Shown: in pieces, positions 19,787 through 31,120 of the stretch
Numbering within the stretch: position 1 is the first letter of the stretch
Layout of the letters: the number at the start of each line of letters is the position of its first letter
Source: Hymenobacter jejuensis
Lineage (GTDB): Bacteria > Bacteroidota > Bacteroidia > Cytophagales > Hymenobacteraceae
Assembly (NCBI RefSeq): GCF_006337165.1
Contig: NZ_CP040896.1
Span: 2,852,001 to 2,916,000 of the forward strand
DNA: 64,000 nt
Direction: 5' to 3'
The notes under the pieces: generated by a model
Database searches by the model: none
What the model saw: the letters and a program-made list of their open reading frames with translations, nothing else
Told to the model about the DNA's origin: nothing
Program-made: the position numbers and the translations under genes

Positions 19787-20746
19787 TCAATAACTGTTGT
19801 TCTTATTCAGGATTTCAGCCAGTAGTCCTTCCTTCAAGGCAAAAGCCGACGCGCGGATGCTCGTAAAGCCATAAGCCTTCAGCACGTAGTCGATCAGAAC
19901 GCAGGCCACCACAATCATGTCGGCCCGCAGTGGCGTCATGCCGGGCATGCTTAGGCGTTGTTCGTGGGTGCTGTGCAGCAGTTGCTCGTAGCTCAGGTAA
20001 AAGCTCTCGACTGTGATGGTGGTTTCGGGCGGAATATTGGGGCCGCGCTCGGCGCCGGCGCGAGCCGCCTGCAAGTCGCCAAGCGTATCGAAGGTGCCCG
20101 ACGCCCCGACTAGTCCAACCGGCTTGTACTGCTTCACCGCCGCCGCAAGCGGCTCCAGCACCGTGGCCAGGTATTCTTGTTCGGCCTGTACATCGGCGGG
20201 CAGGAGCGGATCTTGGTGGAAAAACATATCCAGCAAGCGCTGCGCCCCGATCTCAAAGCTTCGCTTCCAGAAGATGGTAACCTCGTCGGCAATGATAAAC
20301 TCCACGCTGCCGCCCCCAATGTCCATGAGCAGATGGGGCTGCGGGCCCAGCGGCACCGCCGTCCGGATGCCTTGGCAGATCAATTCGGCTTCGCGCTCGC
20401 CCGGAATGACATCGACCTTGATGCCCGTTTGCTCAAAAATATCCTTCACCAGCTCCGGCCCGTTGCTGGCGCTGCGTACGGCGCTGGTGGCCGTGGCGCG
20501 CACTTCCGTTGCCTGATGCAGCTCGATTTCCTCCTGAAAAGCCGCCAGCGTGTGCAGCGCCCGCGTGTAGGCTTCCGGCGCGATCTCGCCCCGGCTGATG
20601 CCGCCTTCGCCCAGCTTTACCCCAATTTTGGTACGCAGCAGCACCGCCGGCTCGGTGTGCCGGGCTTCCGGCAGCTCCACAATCAGCAGGTGGAACGTAT
20701 TGGTACCCATGTCGATGAGGGCGAGGCGTTTATGTTTCGTCGTCAT
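19787..20746 (-). CDS. Ppx/GppA family exopolyphosphatase
   Basis: 319 residues of the sugar kinase/Hsp70/actin fold. N-terminal phosphate loop LALIDMGTNTFHLLIVEL, later ATSAVRSASNGPELV and the second loop LLMDIGGGSVEFIIAD are all conserved. Enzymes of this family hydrolyse polyphosphate or pppGpp. It lacks the long C-terminal HD-like domain of E. coli Ppx, so it is the short form common in Bacteroidota. Flanked by hairpins on both sides, it appears to be its own unit. Confidence 0.93.
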   Translation of the reverse strand: MTTKHKRLALIDMGTNTFHLLIVELPEARHTEPAVLLRTKIGVKLGEGGISRGEIAPEAYTRALHTLAAFQEEIELHQATEVRATATSAVRSASNGPELVKDIFEQTGIKVDVIPGEREAELICQGIRTAVPLGPQPHLLMDIGGGSVEFIIADEVTIFWKRSFEIGAQRLLDMFFHQDPLLPADVQAEQEYLATVLEPLAAAVKQYKPVGLVGASGTFDTLGDLQAARAGAERGPNIPPETTITVESFYLSYEQLLHSTHEQRLSMPGMTPLRADMIVVACVLIDYVLKAYGFTSIRASAFALKEGLLAEILNKNNSY

Positions 20747-20830
20747 AGCTGGGAGGCGGGGCTTGTGGCAGTAGATAAGAACCTACAATATGGAAAGGAT
20801 ATGAAGCTTAACAAGTGTTGGCTGCGGGCA

Positions 20831-20876
20831 ACGTAACGGGCTTATAATCAATACATTGATTATAAGCCCGTTACGT
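20831..20876 (-). terminator. 22-bp palindromic hairpin
   Basis: Arms 20831-20852 and 20855-20876 are perfectly complementary over 22 bp with a 2-base centre. It follows the stop of the minus-strand methyltransferase gene and precedes ppx. The centre contains ATAATCAAT/ATTGATTAT, related to other AT-rich dyads in the window. Confidence 0.8.
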
Positions 20877-20900
20877 CCGGTCAAAAGTTGCTGAGCGGCG

Positions 20901-21788
20901 CTACCCGCCCGTGCTGAACCGGCAGAAGGTGCCCAGCGGCAACTTGCGCTGCCCTTGGTCGTGCAGGTATATTTCGCCGATTTCGCGCTGGCCTTGGCTT
21001 TGAGGGAAGATTTCGGAAACGAGGTTTTCCAGGATCAGCGCCGAGAAACCAAGCGAATACAGGTTGATCAGAAAGAAATGATCCTCGGGGTCAAGCAGCT
21101 CTTTGCAGAGTTTGAGCATTTCGTTTAGCTCATCTTCCAACTGCCATTTCTCGCCGTTGGGGCCGCGGCCGTAAGCGGGCGGATCGAGGATGAGGCCTTG
21201 GTATTTGCTGCCGCGCTTTACTTCGCGCCGCACGTATTTCATGGCGTCTTCCACGAGCCAACGCACGCCGTCGAGGTTGCTGGCTTCCATGTTGTCGCGG
21301 GCCCAGAAGTTGACTTGCTTCACCGAGTCGAGGTGCGTTACGTCGGCGCCGGCGGCTCGGGCCGCCAGCGTGGCGGCGCCCGTATAGGCAAACATGTTTA
21401 GCACGCGCGGGGCGGTGGCTTGGCGTCGTTTGGTTTGCTCATAAATAAACTGCCAGTTGGGGTCTTGTTCCGGAAACAGCCCGACGTGCTTAAACGACGA
21501 CAGCCCCAGCCGGAAGCGCAGGCGCAGGCCGGCTTGGTCGTAGTTGATGATCCATTGCTCGGGCATGCCGGGCTTCAGCTTCCATTGGCCGCGCTCTTGG
21601 CTGCCTTTTTCGCGCGTGAAGGTGGCGTGGGCGCGCTGCCATTCGCTGGCGGGCAGGTGCGGGTCCCAAATGGCTTGAGGCTCGGGCCGCGCCAGGATGT
21701 AGCGACCAAAACGTTCGAGCTTTTCAAAATTGCCGGCATCCAACAACTCGTAATCGGGCCAGTTTCCGGTGGTCAGGAAGGAATACAT
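20901..21788 (-). CDS. Class I SAM-dependent methyltransferase (rRNA Cm5-like family)
   Basis: 295 residues from the ATG at 21788 (MYSFLTTGNWPDYELLDAGN); the frame is open upstream to 21923 but that would run into the divergent DinB-fold gene. SAM-binding motif VLNMFAYTGAATLAARAAGA lies around residues 129-148 and the motif LILDPPAYGRGPNGEKW follows near 199-215. This matches the RlmI/RlmK-related methyltransferases, though without their N-terminal PUA domain. The RNA target is unknown. Confidence 0.88.
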   Translation of the reverse strand: MYSFLTTGNWPDYELLDAGNFEKLERFGRYILARPEPQAIWDPHLPASEWQRAHATFTREKGSQERGQWKLKPGMPEQWIINYDQAGLRLRFRLGLSSFKHVGLFPEQDPNWQFIYEQTKRRQATAPRVLNMFAYTGAATLAARAAGADVTHLDSVKQVNFWARDNMEASNLDGVRWLVEDAMKYVRREVKRGSKYQGLILDPPAYGRGPNGEKWQLEDELNEMLKLCKELLDPEDHFFLINLYSLGFSALILENLVSEIFPQSQGQREIGEIYLHDQGQRKLPLGTFCRFSTGG

Positions 21789-21897
21789 AACTTTCAGAAA
21801 AACCGCCGCCGGGCGGGCCGCCAAAGGTAGGACATTGAAGCTGAACGCGGTGCGCCTGCTTAGGGCAAGGTAGTAAGCGTCATATAACCAATTGTTT

Positions 21898-22386
21898 ATG
21901 CACGAGATAGAGATTACCCGCATGCTCGATCAGCTCCGGCGCGCCTTCGATGGCGAAGCGTGGTCGGGGCCTTCACTGATGGATACGCTCGCCCATATTA
22001 ATGCTGAGCAGGCTGCCGCCCGGCCCATTCCTCAGGCGCACAGCATTTGGGAAATTGTGCTGCACGTTACGGCTTGGGTCCGGACGGTGGAGCGCCGCAT
22101 TGCTCAAAATGAGAAGATCGATTTGCCCGCTTCCGAAAACTGGCCGCCGGTACCAAACCCGGCCGACGATGCTGCTTGGCAACTGACGCTCGAACACCTG
22201 CAAGAAGCCCACCGCGAGCTAACCGGCACGGTAGCCGGCCTCTACGACAACGACCTGAACCGTCAGTTCGCTTCCGACTGGGATCGGCCGCAGGGTCCAT
22301 CGTATTACGTTCTAATTCATGGGGTTGTGCAGCACAACCTTTACCACGTCGGACAAATTTCGCTGCTCAAAAAAGCGTTTACCTAA
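21898..22386 (+). CDS. DinB/YfiT-fold protein
   Basis: 162 residues from ATG 21898 (MHEIEITRMLDQLRRAFDGE). Four-helix-bundle pattern with metal-ligand type histidines in WEIVLHVTAWVRTVERR and in the C-terminal HGVVQHNLYHVGQISLLKK. DinB-fold proteins include metal-dependent thiol transferases using bacillithiol or other thiols. Substrate unknown. It is divergent from the methyltransferase and is followed by a GC hairpin before dapF. Confidence 0.85.
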   Translation: MHEIEITRMLDQLRRAFDGEAWSGPSLMDTLAHINAEQAAARPIPQAHSIWEIVLHVTAWVRTVERRIAQNEKIDLPASENWPPVPNPADDAAWQLTLEHLQEAHRELTGTVAGLYDNDLNRQFASDWDRPQGPSYYVLIHGVVQHNLYHVGQISLLKKAFT

Positions 22387-22393
22387 TTGGCTG

Positions 22394-22413
22394 GCCGCCG
22401 CAAAAGCGGCGGC
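22394..22413 (+). terminator. GC hairpin after the DinB-fold gene
   Basis: GCCGCCGC-AAAA-GCGGCGGC is a perfect 8-bp stem with a 4-base loop, 8 bases after the stop; there is no T-run, so termination is uncertain. Confidence 0.5.
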
Positions 22414-22419
22414 GCGGTG

Positions 22420-22427
22420 TACCTTTG
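22420..22427 (+). promoter_or_regulatory. Possible -7 element of dapF
   Basis: TACCTTTG matches TAnnTTTG and lies 16 bases before the dapF ATG. A -33 element at the proper distance is not evident because that space is occupied by the GC hairpin. Confidence 0.4.
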
Positions 22428-22443
22428 TGCTTTCGTTACTTCC

Positions 22444-23238
22444 ATGAGGCTTCCTTTTCACAAATACCAAGGCACCGGCAACGATTTCGTCATGATCGAC
22501 GATCGCGCGCACCAGTTCGATGCTACAAATCACGCGTTGGTGCGCTTTCTCTGCGACCGCCGCCGCGGCATCGGCGCCGACGGCCTGATTCTGCTGCACA
22601 AGCACGCCGATTTCGACTTCGAGATGGTGTATTTCAACGCCGATGGCTATTTAGGCTCAATGTGCGGCAACGGCGGGCGGTGCACCGTAGCGTTTGCGCA
22701 TCAGCTGGGGGCAATTCAGGCGGAGACCAAGTTTCTGGCCGCCGATGGTCCCCACGAAGCCCATATCGAAGCCGACGGCACCGTGCACCTGCGGATGCAG
22801 GACGTGGCGGGCCAGCAAGAGATCGAAAAGGACGACATCTTCCTCGACACGGGCTCGCCGCACTTGGTGCGCTTTCTGCCGTCGAGCCGATTGGCCGAGC
22901 TCAACGTGTTTGCCGAAGGCCGTGCCGTGCGCTACAGCGAGCGCTTTCGCGAAAAAGGCACCAACGTCAATTTCGTCGAGATGCCGCTCGTGGCCGGACA
23001 GCCTTGGCAGGTACGCACCTACGAGCGCGGAGTAGAAGACGAAACACTGTCGTGCGGCACCGGCGTCACGGCCGTGGCACTGGCGGCCTCGCGCCGTGGC
23101 GCGGCCAGCCCCGTGCAGTTGCGCACGCCCGGCGGTGACTTGCAGGTGTCTTTTCAGGTACGCCCCGATGGCTCTTTCACCCAAGTGTATCTGAGCGGCC
23201 CGGCTACCAAAGTCTTCGAAGGAAATATTGAGTTGTAA
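22444..23238 (+). CDS. dapF: Diaminopimelate epimerase
   Basis: Interconverts LL- and meso-diaminopimelate in lysine and peptidoglycan synthesis. 264 residues from ATG 22444 (MRLPFHKYQGTGNDFVMIDD); an upstream in-frame extension lacks conservation. Both catalytic Cys are visible: Cys74 in MCGNGGRC and Cys204 in SCGTGVTAVALAA. Length is normal. It is followed by an AT-rich dyad and a GNAT gene. Confidence 0.97.
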   Translation: MRLPFHKYQGTGNDFVMIDDRAHQFDATNHALVRFLCDRRRGIGADGLILLHKHADFDFEMVYFNADGYLGSMCGNGGRCTVAFAHQLGAIQAETKFLAADGPHEAHIEADGTVHLRMQDVAGQQEIEKDDIFLDTGSPHLVRFLPSSRLAELNVFAEGRAVRYSERFREKGTNVNFVEMPLVAGQPWQVRTYERGVEDETLSCGTGVTAVALAASRRGAASPVQLRTPGGDLQVSFQVRPDGSFTQVYLSGPATKVFEGNIEL

Positions 23239-23248
23239 GCTGTTTATC

Positions 23249-23289
23249 CTATTTCATAAATATTTGATAATCAATTGTTTATGAAATAG
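23249..23289 (+). repeat. AT-rich dyad after dapF
   Basis: Arms 23249-23268 and 23270-23289 match at 18 of 20 positions around a single central A; the core is TTGATAATCAA. It lies 10 bases after the dapF stop and could act as a terminator hairpin without T-run. Related dyads occur at 19739, 43343, 49986 and 60319. Confidence 0.75.
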
Positions 23290-23313
23290 AATCGTTGTTA
23301 ATTACTTTAAAAT

Positions 23314-23829
23314 TTGCTTCAATCCGACACCATTCTGCTCAGAGCGCTCGAAGACACCGATCTGGAGTTTTTGTATGCGCTGGAGAATGACCCCGCCATC
23401 TGGGGGGTGTCGGATACGATGGCGCCCATTTCGCGCTACACGCTTCGGCAATATCTGGATCATGCCGGGGCCGATTTGCAGGAAGTGCGGCAACTGCGCC
23501 TAGTTATTTGCGCCAGCTACGACGGGCACCCGGTCGGCACCATCGACTTATTTAACTACGAGCCGCTGCACCAGCGAGCAGGCGTGGGCATCACCGTGCT
23601 GGCGAGCGAGCAACGACGCGGCTACGCCCACGCTGCGCTGGCACTTCTGCTACAGTACGGCCGCGACCACCTGCGTTTGCACCAGCTCTACTGCACAGTA
23701 GCAAGCCGTAACGAAGCCAGCGCCCGGCTTTTTCGGGGGGCGGGGTTTCGGCGGGTCGGTACGCGCCGCCAATGGCTGCGCACGGCCTCCGGCTGGGACG
23801 ATGCCATTGAATTCCAGTGCTTGCTGTGA
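23314..23829 (+). CDS. GNAT family N-acetyltransferase
   Basis: 171 residues from a TTG at 23314; no ATG precedes the conserved N-terminus (LRALEDTDLEFLYALENDPA), so a non-ATG start is needed. Acetyl-CoA-binding motif A is seen in VLASEQRRGYAHAALALLLQ, followed by LHQLYCTVASRNEASARLFR and GFRRVGTRRQW. Similar to the RimJ/RimL/SpeG-type subgroup; acceptor (protein N-terminus or polyamine) unknown. Confidence 0.85.
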   Translation: MLQSDTILLRALEDTDLEFLYALENDPAIWGVSDTMAPISRYTLRQYLDHAGADLQEVRQLRLVICASYDGHPVGTIDLFNYEPLHQRAGVGITVLASEQRRGYAHAALALLLQYGRDHLRLHQLYCTVASRNEASARLFRGAGFRRVGTRRQWLRTASGWDDAIEFQCLL

Positions 23830-24040
23830 GTTGAGCGCCTAATAGCAAGTTTTTGGAAAAGAGGCATTTATCTCTTATTTTAGCTTGGTTTCGACCTGCT
23901 GAGTATGCGCTGCATGTCGTGATCTGAGGCGCTCAGTATCCTTTTCAGGGCAACCTGCGTATACAATAAGCGCTGCGGAACCGGAAGCCTGCCTAAACGG
24001 GTGTTTTCCGGTTCAGACCTTACTTTCTACCTTCTTTGAT

Positions 24041-25303
24041 ATGCCGCTCTCCAACTCGGCGGAGGCACCACCGCGTACCTCCTCCAGCACTACAGCCAAA
24101 GACCTACTCTCTACTACGACCGATTCTACTACCGCAGCACCTATTCATAACCTGCCCGATTTGGTGTGTTTCGCACACTTGCATTGGGACTTCGTGTGGC
24201 AGCGTCCACAGCACTTATTATCCCGCTTTGCACAGCAAGGCCGCGTATTTTACGTTGAAGAGCCCTTTATCCACCACGACCAGACGGCACCTGATTTCGC
24301 CCACATCGAAGTCAAAGACCGTCAGCACGATCTGAAAGTAGTGGTGGCCCATTTGCCGGCAGGCTTGTCGGAAGACGACGCCAACCAGTTGCAGGCCAAA
24401 TTGCTGTCGCGGTATTTTGCCGAGAATAAAATTGACCAGTTCGTAGCATGGTACTATACGCCCATGGCATTGCCCAAATCGCGGCATTTGCAGGCGGCGG
24501 TGACCATCTATGATTGCATGGATGAGTTGGCAAACTTCAAGTTTGCCCCGCCCAAGCTACGCGAACTGGAGCAAGAGTTGTTTGAACGTGCCGATCTCGT
24601 GTTTACGGGAGGCCAGAGCTTGTACGAAGCCAAAAGCAAGCAGCACAACGATGCGCACGCTTTTCCGAGCAGCATCGACAAAGATCATTTTGGCTTAGCG
24701 CGCACCGAAATCGCCGAGCCCGCTGATCAGGCTTCCATCCCAAGCCCGCGCGTGGGATTCTTTGGAGTAGTCGACGAACGCCTTGATATTGAGTTACTTG
24801 GCCAGCTAGCCGAGGCGCACCCCGAGTGGCAGTTTGTGGTAATTGGCCCTGTCGTTAAGATTGATCCGGCTACTTTGCCCAGTTTCACCAACATCCATTA
24901 TCTGGGTGGCAAGGATTATAAGGAACTGCCTTCGTACTTACGGGGTTGGGATGTAGCAACGTTGCTATTCGCTGATAACGAGAGCACTAAGTTTATCTCG
25001 CCCACCAAGACGCCGGAGTATCTGGCAGCCGGCAAGCCCGTAGTGAGCACACCCATTCGGGACGTAGTGCGGCCCTACGGCGACCTGAATTTGGTGCAGA
25101 TAGCGGCAACCGCCGAGGAGTTTGGCAAGGCCATCGAAAAGGCCCTGGAGCAGCGCCACGATGCCGACTGGCGTAGTCGCACCGACGTCTACTTGGATAC
25201 CATTTCATGGGATCTGACGTGGCAGGGAATGGTGGACTTGATGCAGAAGAAGTTGAATTCCAACCCCAGCGGCCTGAACGGAGCCGGTGCGGACCAGGCT
25301 TAA
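24041..25303 (+). CDS. Glycosyltransferase, TuaH-like GT-B fold
   Basis: 420 residues. A Ser/Thr-rich N-terminal leader of about 35 residues precedes the motif VCFAHLHWDFVWQRPQHLLS, typical of TuaH-like glycosyltransferases. The C-terminal nucleotide-sugar domain includes VGFFGVVDERLDIELL and PEYLAAGKPVVSTPIRDVV, the GT4-type donor-binding region. It is followed 48 bases later by UDP-galactopyranose mutase, so it may use UDP-galactofuranose; this is inference from gene order. A 211-base spacer without clear signals precedes it. Confidence 0.85.
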   Translation: MPLSNSAEAPPRTSSSTTAKDLLSTTTDSTTAAPIHNLPDLVCFAHLHWDFVWQRPQHLLSRFAQQGRVFYVEEPFIHHDQTAPDFAHIEVKDRQHDLKVVVAHLPAGLSEDDANQLQAKLLSRYFAENKIDQFVAWYYTPMALPKSRHLQAAVTIYDCMDELANFKFAPPKLRELEQELFERADLVFTGGQSLYEAKSKQHNDAHAFPSSIDKDHFGLARTEIAEPADQASIPSPRVGFFGVVDERLDIELLGQLAEAHPEWQFVVIGPVVKIDPATLPSFTNIHYLGGKDYKELPSYLRGWDVATLLFADNESTKFISPTKTPEYLAAGKPVVSTPIRDVVRPYGDLNLVQIAATAEEFGKAIEKALEQRHDADWRSRTDVYLDTISWDLTWQGMVDLMQKKLNSNPSGLNGAGADQA

Positions 25304-25351
25304 CATATCCGTTCGGATCGCTCTTTTCTCACTACCAAGACAGGCTTAGCT

Positions 25352-26527
25352 ATGTTTGATTATCTCATCGTCGGAGCCGGGTTTGCCGGCAGCGTACTGG
25401 CCGAGCGTTTGGCCACCCGCTCTAATAAGAAAGTCCTCATTGTGGACAAGCGTAACCACATCGCTGGCAACGCCTACGACCATTACAACGAGGAAGGCGT
25501 GCTCGTACATAAGTACGGTCCGCATATTTTCCACACCAACTCCAAAGACGTATTCGAATACCTCTCCAATTTTACCGACTGGCGCCCTTACGAGCACCGC
25601 GTACTGGCATCCGTCGACGGCCAATATTTGCCCATTCCTATTAACCTGGATACCATCAACAAACTCTACGGTCTGAGCCTAAACAGCTTTGAGGTAGAGC
25701 AGTTTCTGGAGTCGTTGGCCGAAGAAATTCCGGTTATCAAAACGTCGGAGGATGTGGTAGTAAGCAAAGTAGGCCGCGAACTGTACGAGAAATTCTTCCG
25801 CAACTACACGCGCAAGCAGTGGGGCCTTGACCCGTCGGAGCTGGATAAGTCGGTGACCTCGCGCGTGCCTACCCGCACCAACCGCGACGGTCGCTACTTC
25901 ACCGATACCTACCAAGCCATGCCGCTGCACGGCTACACGCGTATGTTTGAGCGCATGCTGGACCATCCCAACATCAGCATCATGCTCAATACCGATTACC
26001 ACGACATCATGGATTTCATTCCGTTCAAGGAAATGATCTTCACGGGTCCGGTTGACGAGTATTTCGATTTCAAATTTGGCAAGCTGCCGTACCGCTCGCT
26101 CGAGTTTAAGCACGAAACGCTTAATACAGAGCAGTTTCTGCCGGCCCCGGTAGTCAACTACCCCAACGAGCATTTGTACACTCGCATCACGGAGTTTAAA
26201 GCCCTGACTGGCCAGCAACATCCCAAAACCAGCATCGTGTACGAATATCCCAAAGCCGAAGGCGATCCGTACTACCCAGTGCCGCAGCCCGAAAACGCGG
26301 AGCTCTACAATAAGTACAAAAAGCTGGCGGATTCCACCCCCAACGTTCATTTTGTAGGCCGTTTGGCTACCTACAAGTATTACAACATGGACCAAGTGGT
26401 GGCGCAAGCCCTGACTTTGTACAAAAAACTGACCGACAAAGTGGAGAAGGCCGCCGAAAAACCGTCGATTACGGGTTCTACTTCCATCATGGAGAAACTC
26501 GTGCCGCGCGATCCGGCCAAAGAATAG
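25352..26527 (+). CDS. glf: UDP-galactopyranose mutase
   Basis: Converts UDP-galactopyranose to UDP-galactofuranose with reduced FAD. 391 residues: FAD Rossmann motif YLIVGAGFAGSVLAERLA at the N-terminus, HIFHTNSKDVFEYLSNFTDW, FRNYTRKQWGLDPSEL and the C-terminal FVGRLATYKYYNMDQVVAQA, all conserved in Glf. About 20 C-terminal residues are extra. Its neighbour glycosyltransferase suggests a galactofuranose-containing surface glycan. Confidence 0.96.
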   Translation: MFDYLIVGAGFAGSVLAERLATRSNKKVLIVDKRNHIAGNAYDHYNEEGVLVHKYGPHIFHTNSKDVFEYLSNFTDWRPYEHRVLASVDGQYLPIPINLDTINKLYGLSLNSFEVEQFLESLAEEIPVIKTSEDVVVSKVGRELYEKFFRNYTRKQWGLDPSELDKSVTSRVPTRTNRDGRYFTDTYQAMPLHGYTRMFERMLDHPNISIMLNTDYHDIMDFIPFKEMIFTGPVDEYFDFKFGKLPYRSLEFKHETLNTEQFLPAPVVNYPNEHLYTRITEFKALTGQQHPKTSIVYEYPKAEGDPYYPVPQPENAELYNKYKKLADSTPNVHFVGRLATYKYYNMDQVVAQALTLYKKLTDKVEKAAEKPSITGSTSIMEKLVPRDPAKE

Positions 26528-26535
26528 TTGTCAAG

Positions 26536-26564
26536 CATAACTATCAGTATTACTGATGGTTATG
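26536..26564 (+). terminator. Hairpin after glf
   Basis: CATAACTATCAGTA pairs with TACTGATGGTTATG around one base; the single mismatch would be a G-U pair in RNA. It lies 8 bases after the glf stop. Confidence 0.65.
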
Positions 26565-26604
26565 TTAGGTGCTTGTTTTAGGCTTGTGCTCTGCTTGCTA
26601 AATG

Positions 26605-26642
26605 GTAACGCCTTCGGGCCAACATCCGACAAAAGGCGTTAC
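26605..26642. repeat. 10-bp inverted repeat
   Basis: GTAACGCCTT (26605-26614) and AAGGCGTTAC (26633-26642) form a perfect 10-bp stem with an 18-base loop; an A-run follows, not a T-run. Role unknown. Confidence 0.6.
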
Positions 26643-26731
26643 GGCTTGGAACGACAGAAAAAAAATTAGCCGTGAGAGCTTGTTCATTCTGGCTCCAACT
26701 TCTCCGCTGACCTGTCAATAGGTCTTATTTG

Positions 26732-26768
26732 CGAAACCCTGCACACTCTTTGAGGTAGCAGGGTTTCG
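26732..26768. repeat. 11-bp inverted repeat upstream of secA
   Basis: CGAAACCCTGC (26732-26742) and GCAGGGTTTCG (26758-26768) form a perfect stem with a 15-base loop, about 100 bases before the secA ATG. It could be a terminator of an upstream transcript or part of the secA leader. Confidence 0.6.
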
Positions 26769-26821
26769 TCGTTTCGGGGGCCGGGGCGTCGATATGGCCG
26801 GGAGTTTCCCGAAAAACGCCG

Positions 26822-26829
26822 TAAATTTG
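26822..26829 (+). promoter_or_regulatory. Possible -7 element of secA
   Basis: TAAATTTG matches TAnnTTTG, 36 bases before the secA ATG. A TTTC at about 26809 is too close to be a -33, so support is partial. Confidence 0.4.
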
Positions 26830-26865
26830 AGGTGCGCCCCGGCGTTTCAATTAAGAAAGACCAGC

Positions 26866-30264
<3,399 letters not shown>

Positions 30265-30297
30265 CATTTTGGCTTCGCGAGAAACCAACTTTTAAAG

Positions 30298-30346
30298 GTG
30301 GCAGGCAGATTCCTCAGGATTTCTGCCTGCCACTACTAGTTTTAAA
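30298..30346 (+). terminator. Terminator after secA
   Basis: GTGGCAGGCAGA (30298-30309) pairs perfectly with TCTGCCTGCCAC (30322-30333), 12-base loop, followed by a moderately T-rich stretch. Confidence 0.8.
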
Positions 30347-30439
30347 ACGATTGATTAGCGTATAAGCCTGAGCTTACGTAGGTTGGGAAATTATTGCTCA
30401 CGCTCTCCTGGCCACCTTATTGCTAACCACCCTCTTCCC

Positions 30440-31120
30440 ATGATTCCATCGTTTACGGACCTCGCCTCGCGCATCGACCACACGCTACTACGACCTGATG
30501 CCACCCGCTCACAGATCGTGCAGTTGTGCGCCGAAGCCGCTTCCGCCCAGTTTGCTACGGTATGCGTGCCGCCTTGCTACGTACGCTTCGCCGCCGACGA
30601 ACTCCGCGAAACGAGCGTGCTGGTGTGTACGGTAGTTGGGTTTCCGCTGGGGTATCAGATCACGAAAGTGAAGTTCTTCGAGGCTCACCAAGCGCTGACG
30701 GACGGAGCCAAAGAGCTGGACATGGTTATGAACATTGCCGCGTTCAAATCGGGACGGCTGGAGGAAGTAGAGGAGGAGATCGGGCAGTTGGCGGAGCTTT
30801 GTCATTTCAAGAATGCCCTTCTCAAGGTCATCATTGAAACGGCTCTGCTGAATGAAGAAGAAATTGTAACGGCCTGTAAACTATGCGCTTCGGCCGGTGC
30901 CGATTTCGTGAAGACGTCCACGGGATTTGCTAGTCGGGGTGCGTCGCTGGCCGACATCGAGCTGATGCGCCGCAGCTTGCCCTCCAACATTCGTATCAAA
31001 GCGGCCGGGGGCATCCGTACCCGCGTGGCCGCGCTGGCCTTGCTGGCGGCCGGTGCCGACCGTCTGGGTTCGTCCAATAGCCTAGCTTTGCTGGAAGAAA
31101 ATGAAACACCTGCTTTGTAA
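30440..31120 (+). CDS. deoC: Deoxyribose-phosphate aldolase
   Basis: Cleaves 2-deoxyribose-5-phosphate to glyceraldehyde-3-phosphate and acetaldehyde in nucleoside catabolism. 226 residues from ATG 30440 (MIPSFTDLASRIDHTLLRPD); a TTG at 30383 would add an unconserved leader. Schiff-base Lys158 is in DFVKTSTGF, the second catalytic Lys187 in IRIKAAGGIRT. The last 20 bases overlap the start of the SPOR lipoprotein gene in another frame, suggesting translational coupling. Confidence 0.96.
   Translation: MIPSFTDLASRIDHTLLRPDATRSQIVQLCAEAASAQFATVCVPPCYVRFAADELRETSVLVCTVVGFPLGYQITKVKFFEAHQALTDGAKELDMVMNIAAFKSGRLEEVEEEIGQLAELCHFKNALLKVIIETALLNEEEIVTACKLCASAGADFVKTSTGFASRGASLADIELMRRSLPSNIRIKAAGGIRTRVAALALLAAGADRLGSSNSLALLEENETPAL

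Larger units (their letters stand above)
26528..26865. other. 338-base region with serial hairpins before secA
   Basis: No ORF upstream of the chosen secA start looks real. The region carries three separate dyads (26536-26564, 26605-26642, 26732-26768), a small GACCT/AGGTC stem (about 26710-26725), and a possible -7 element at 26822. Confidence 0.6.

Noticed and set aside
22176-23138. 320-residue plus-strand frame overlapping dapF
   Set aside because: Arg-rich frame in another phase of dapF; dapF has catalytic motifs and a normal length.
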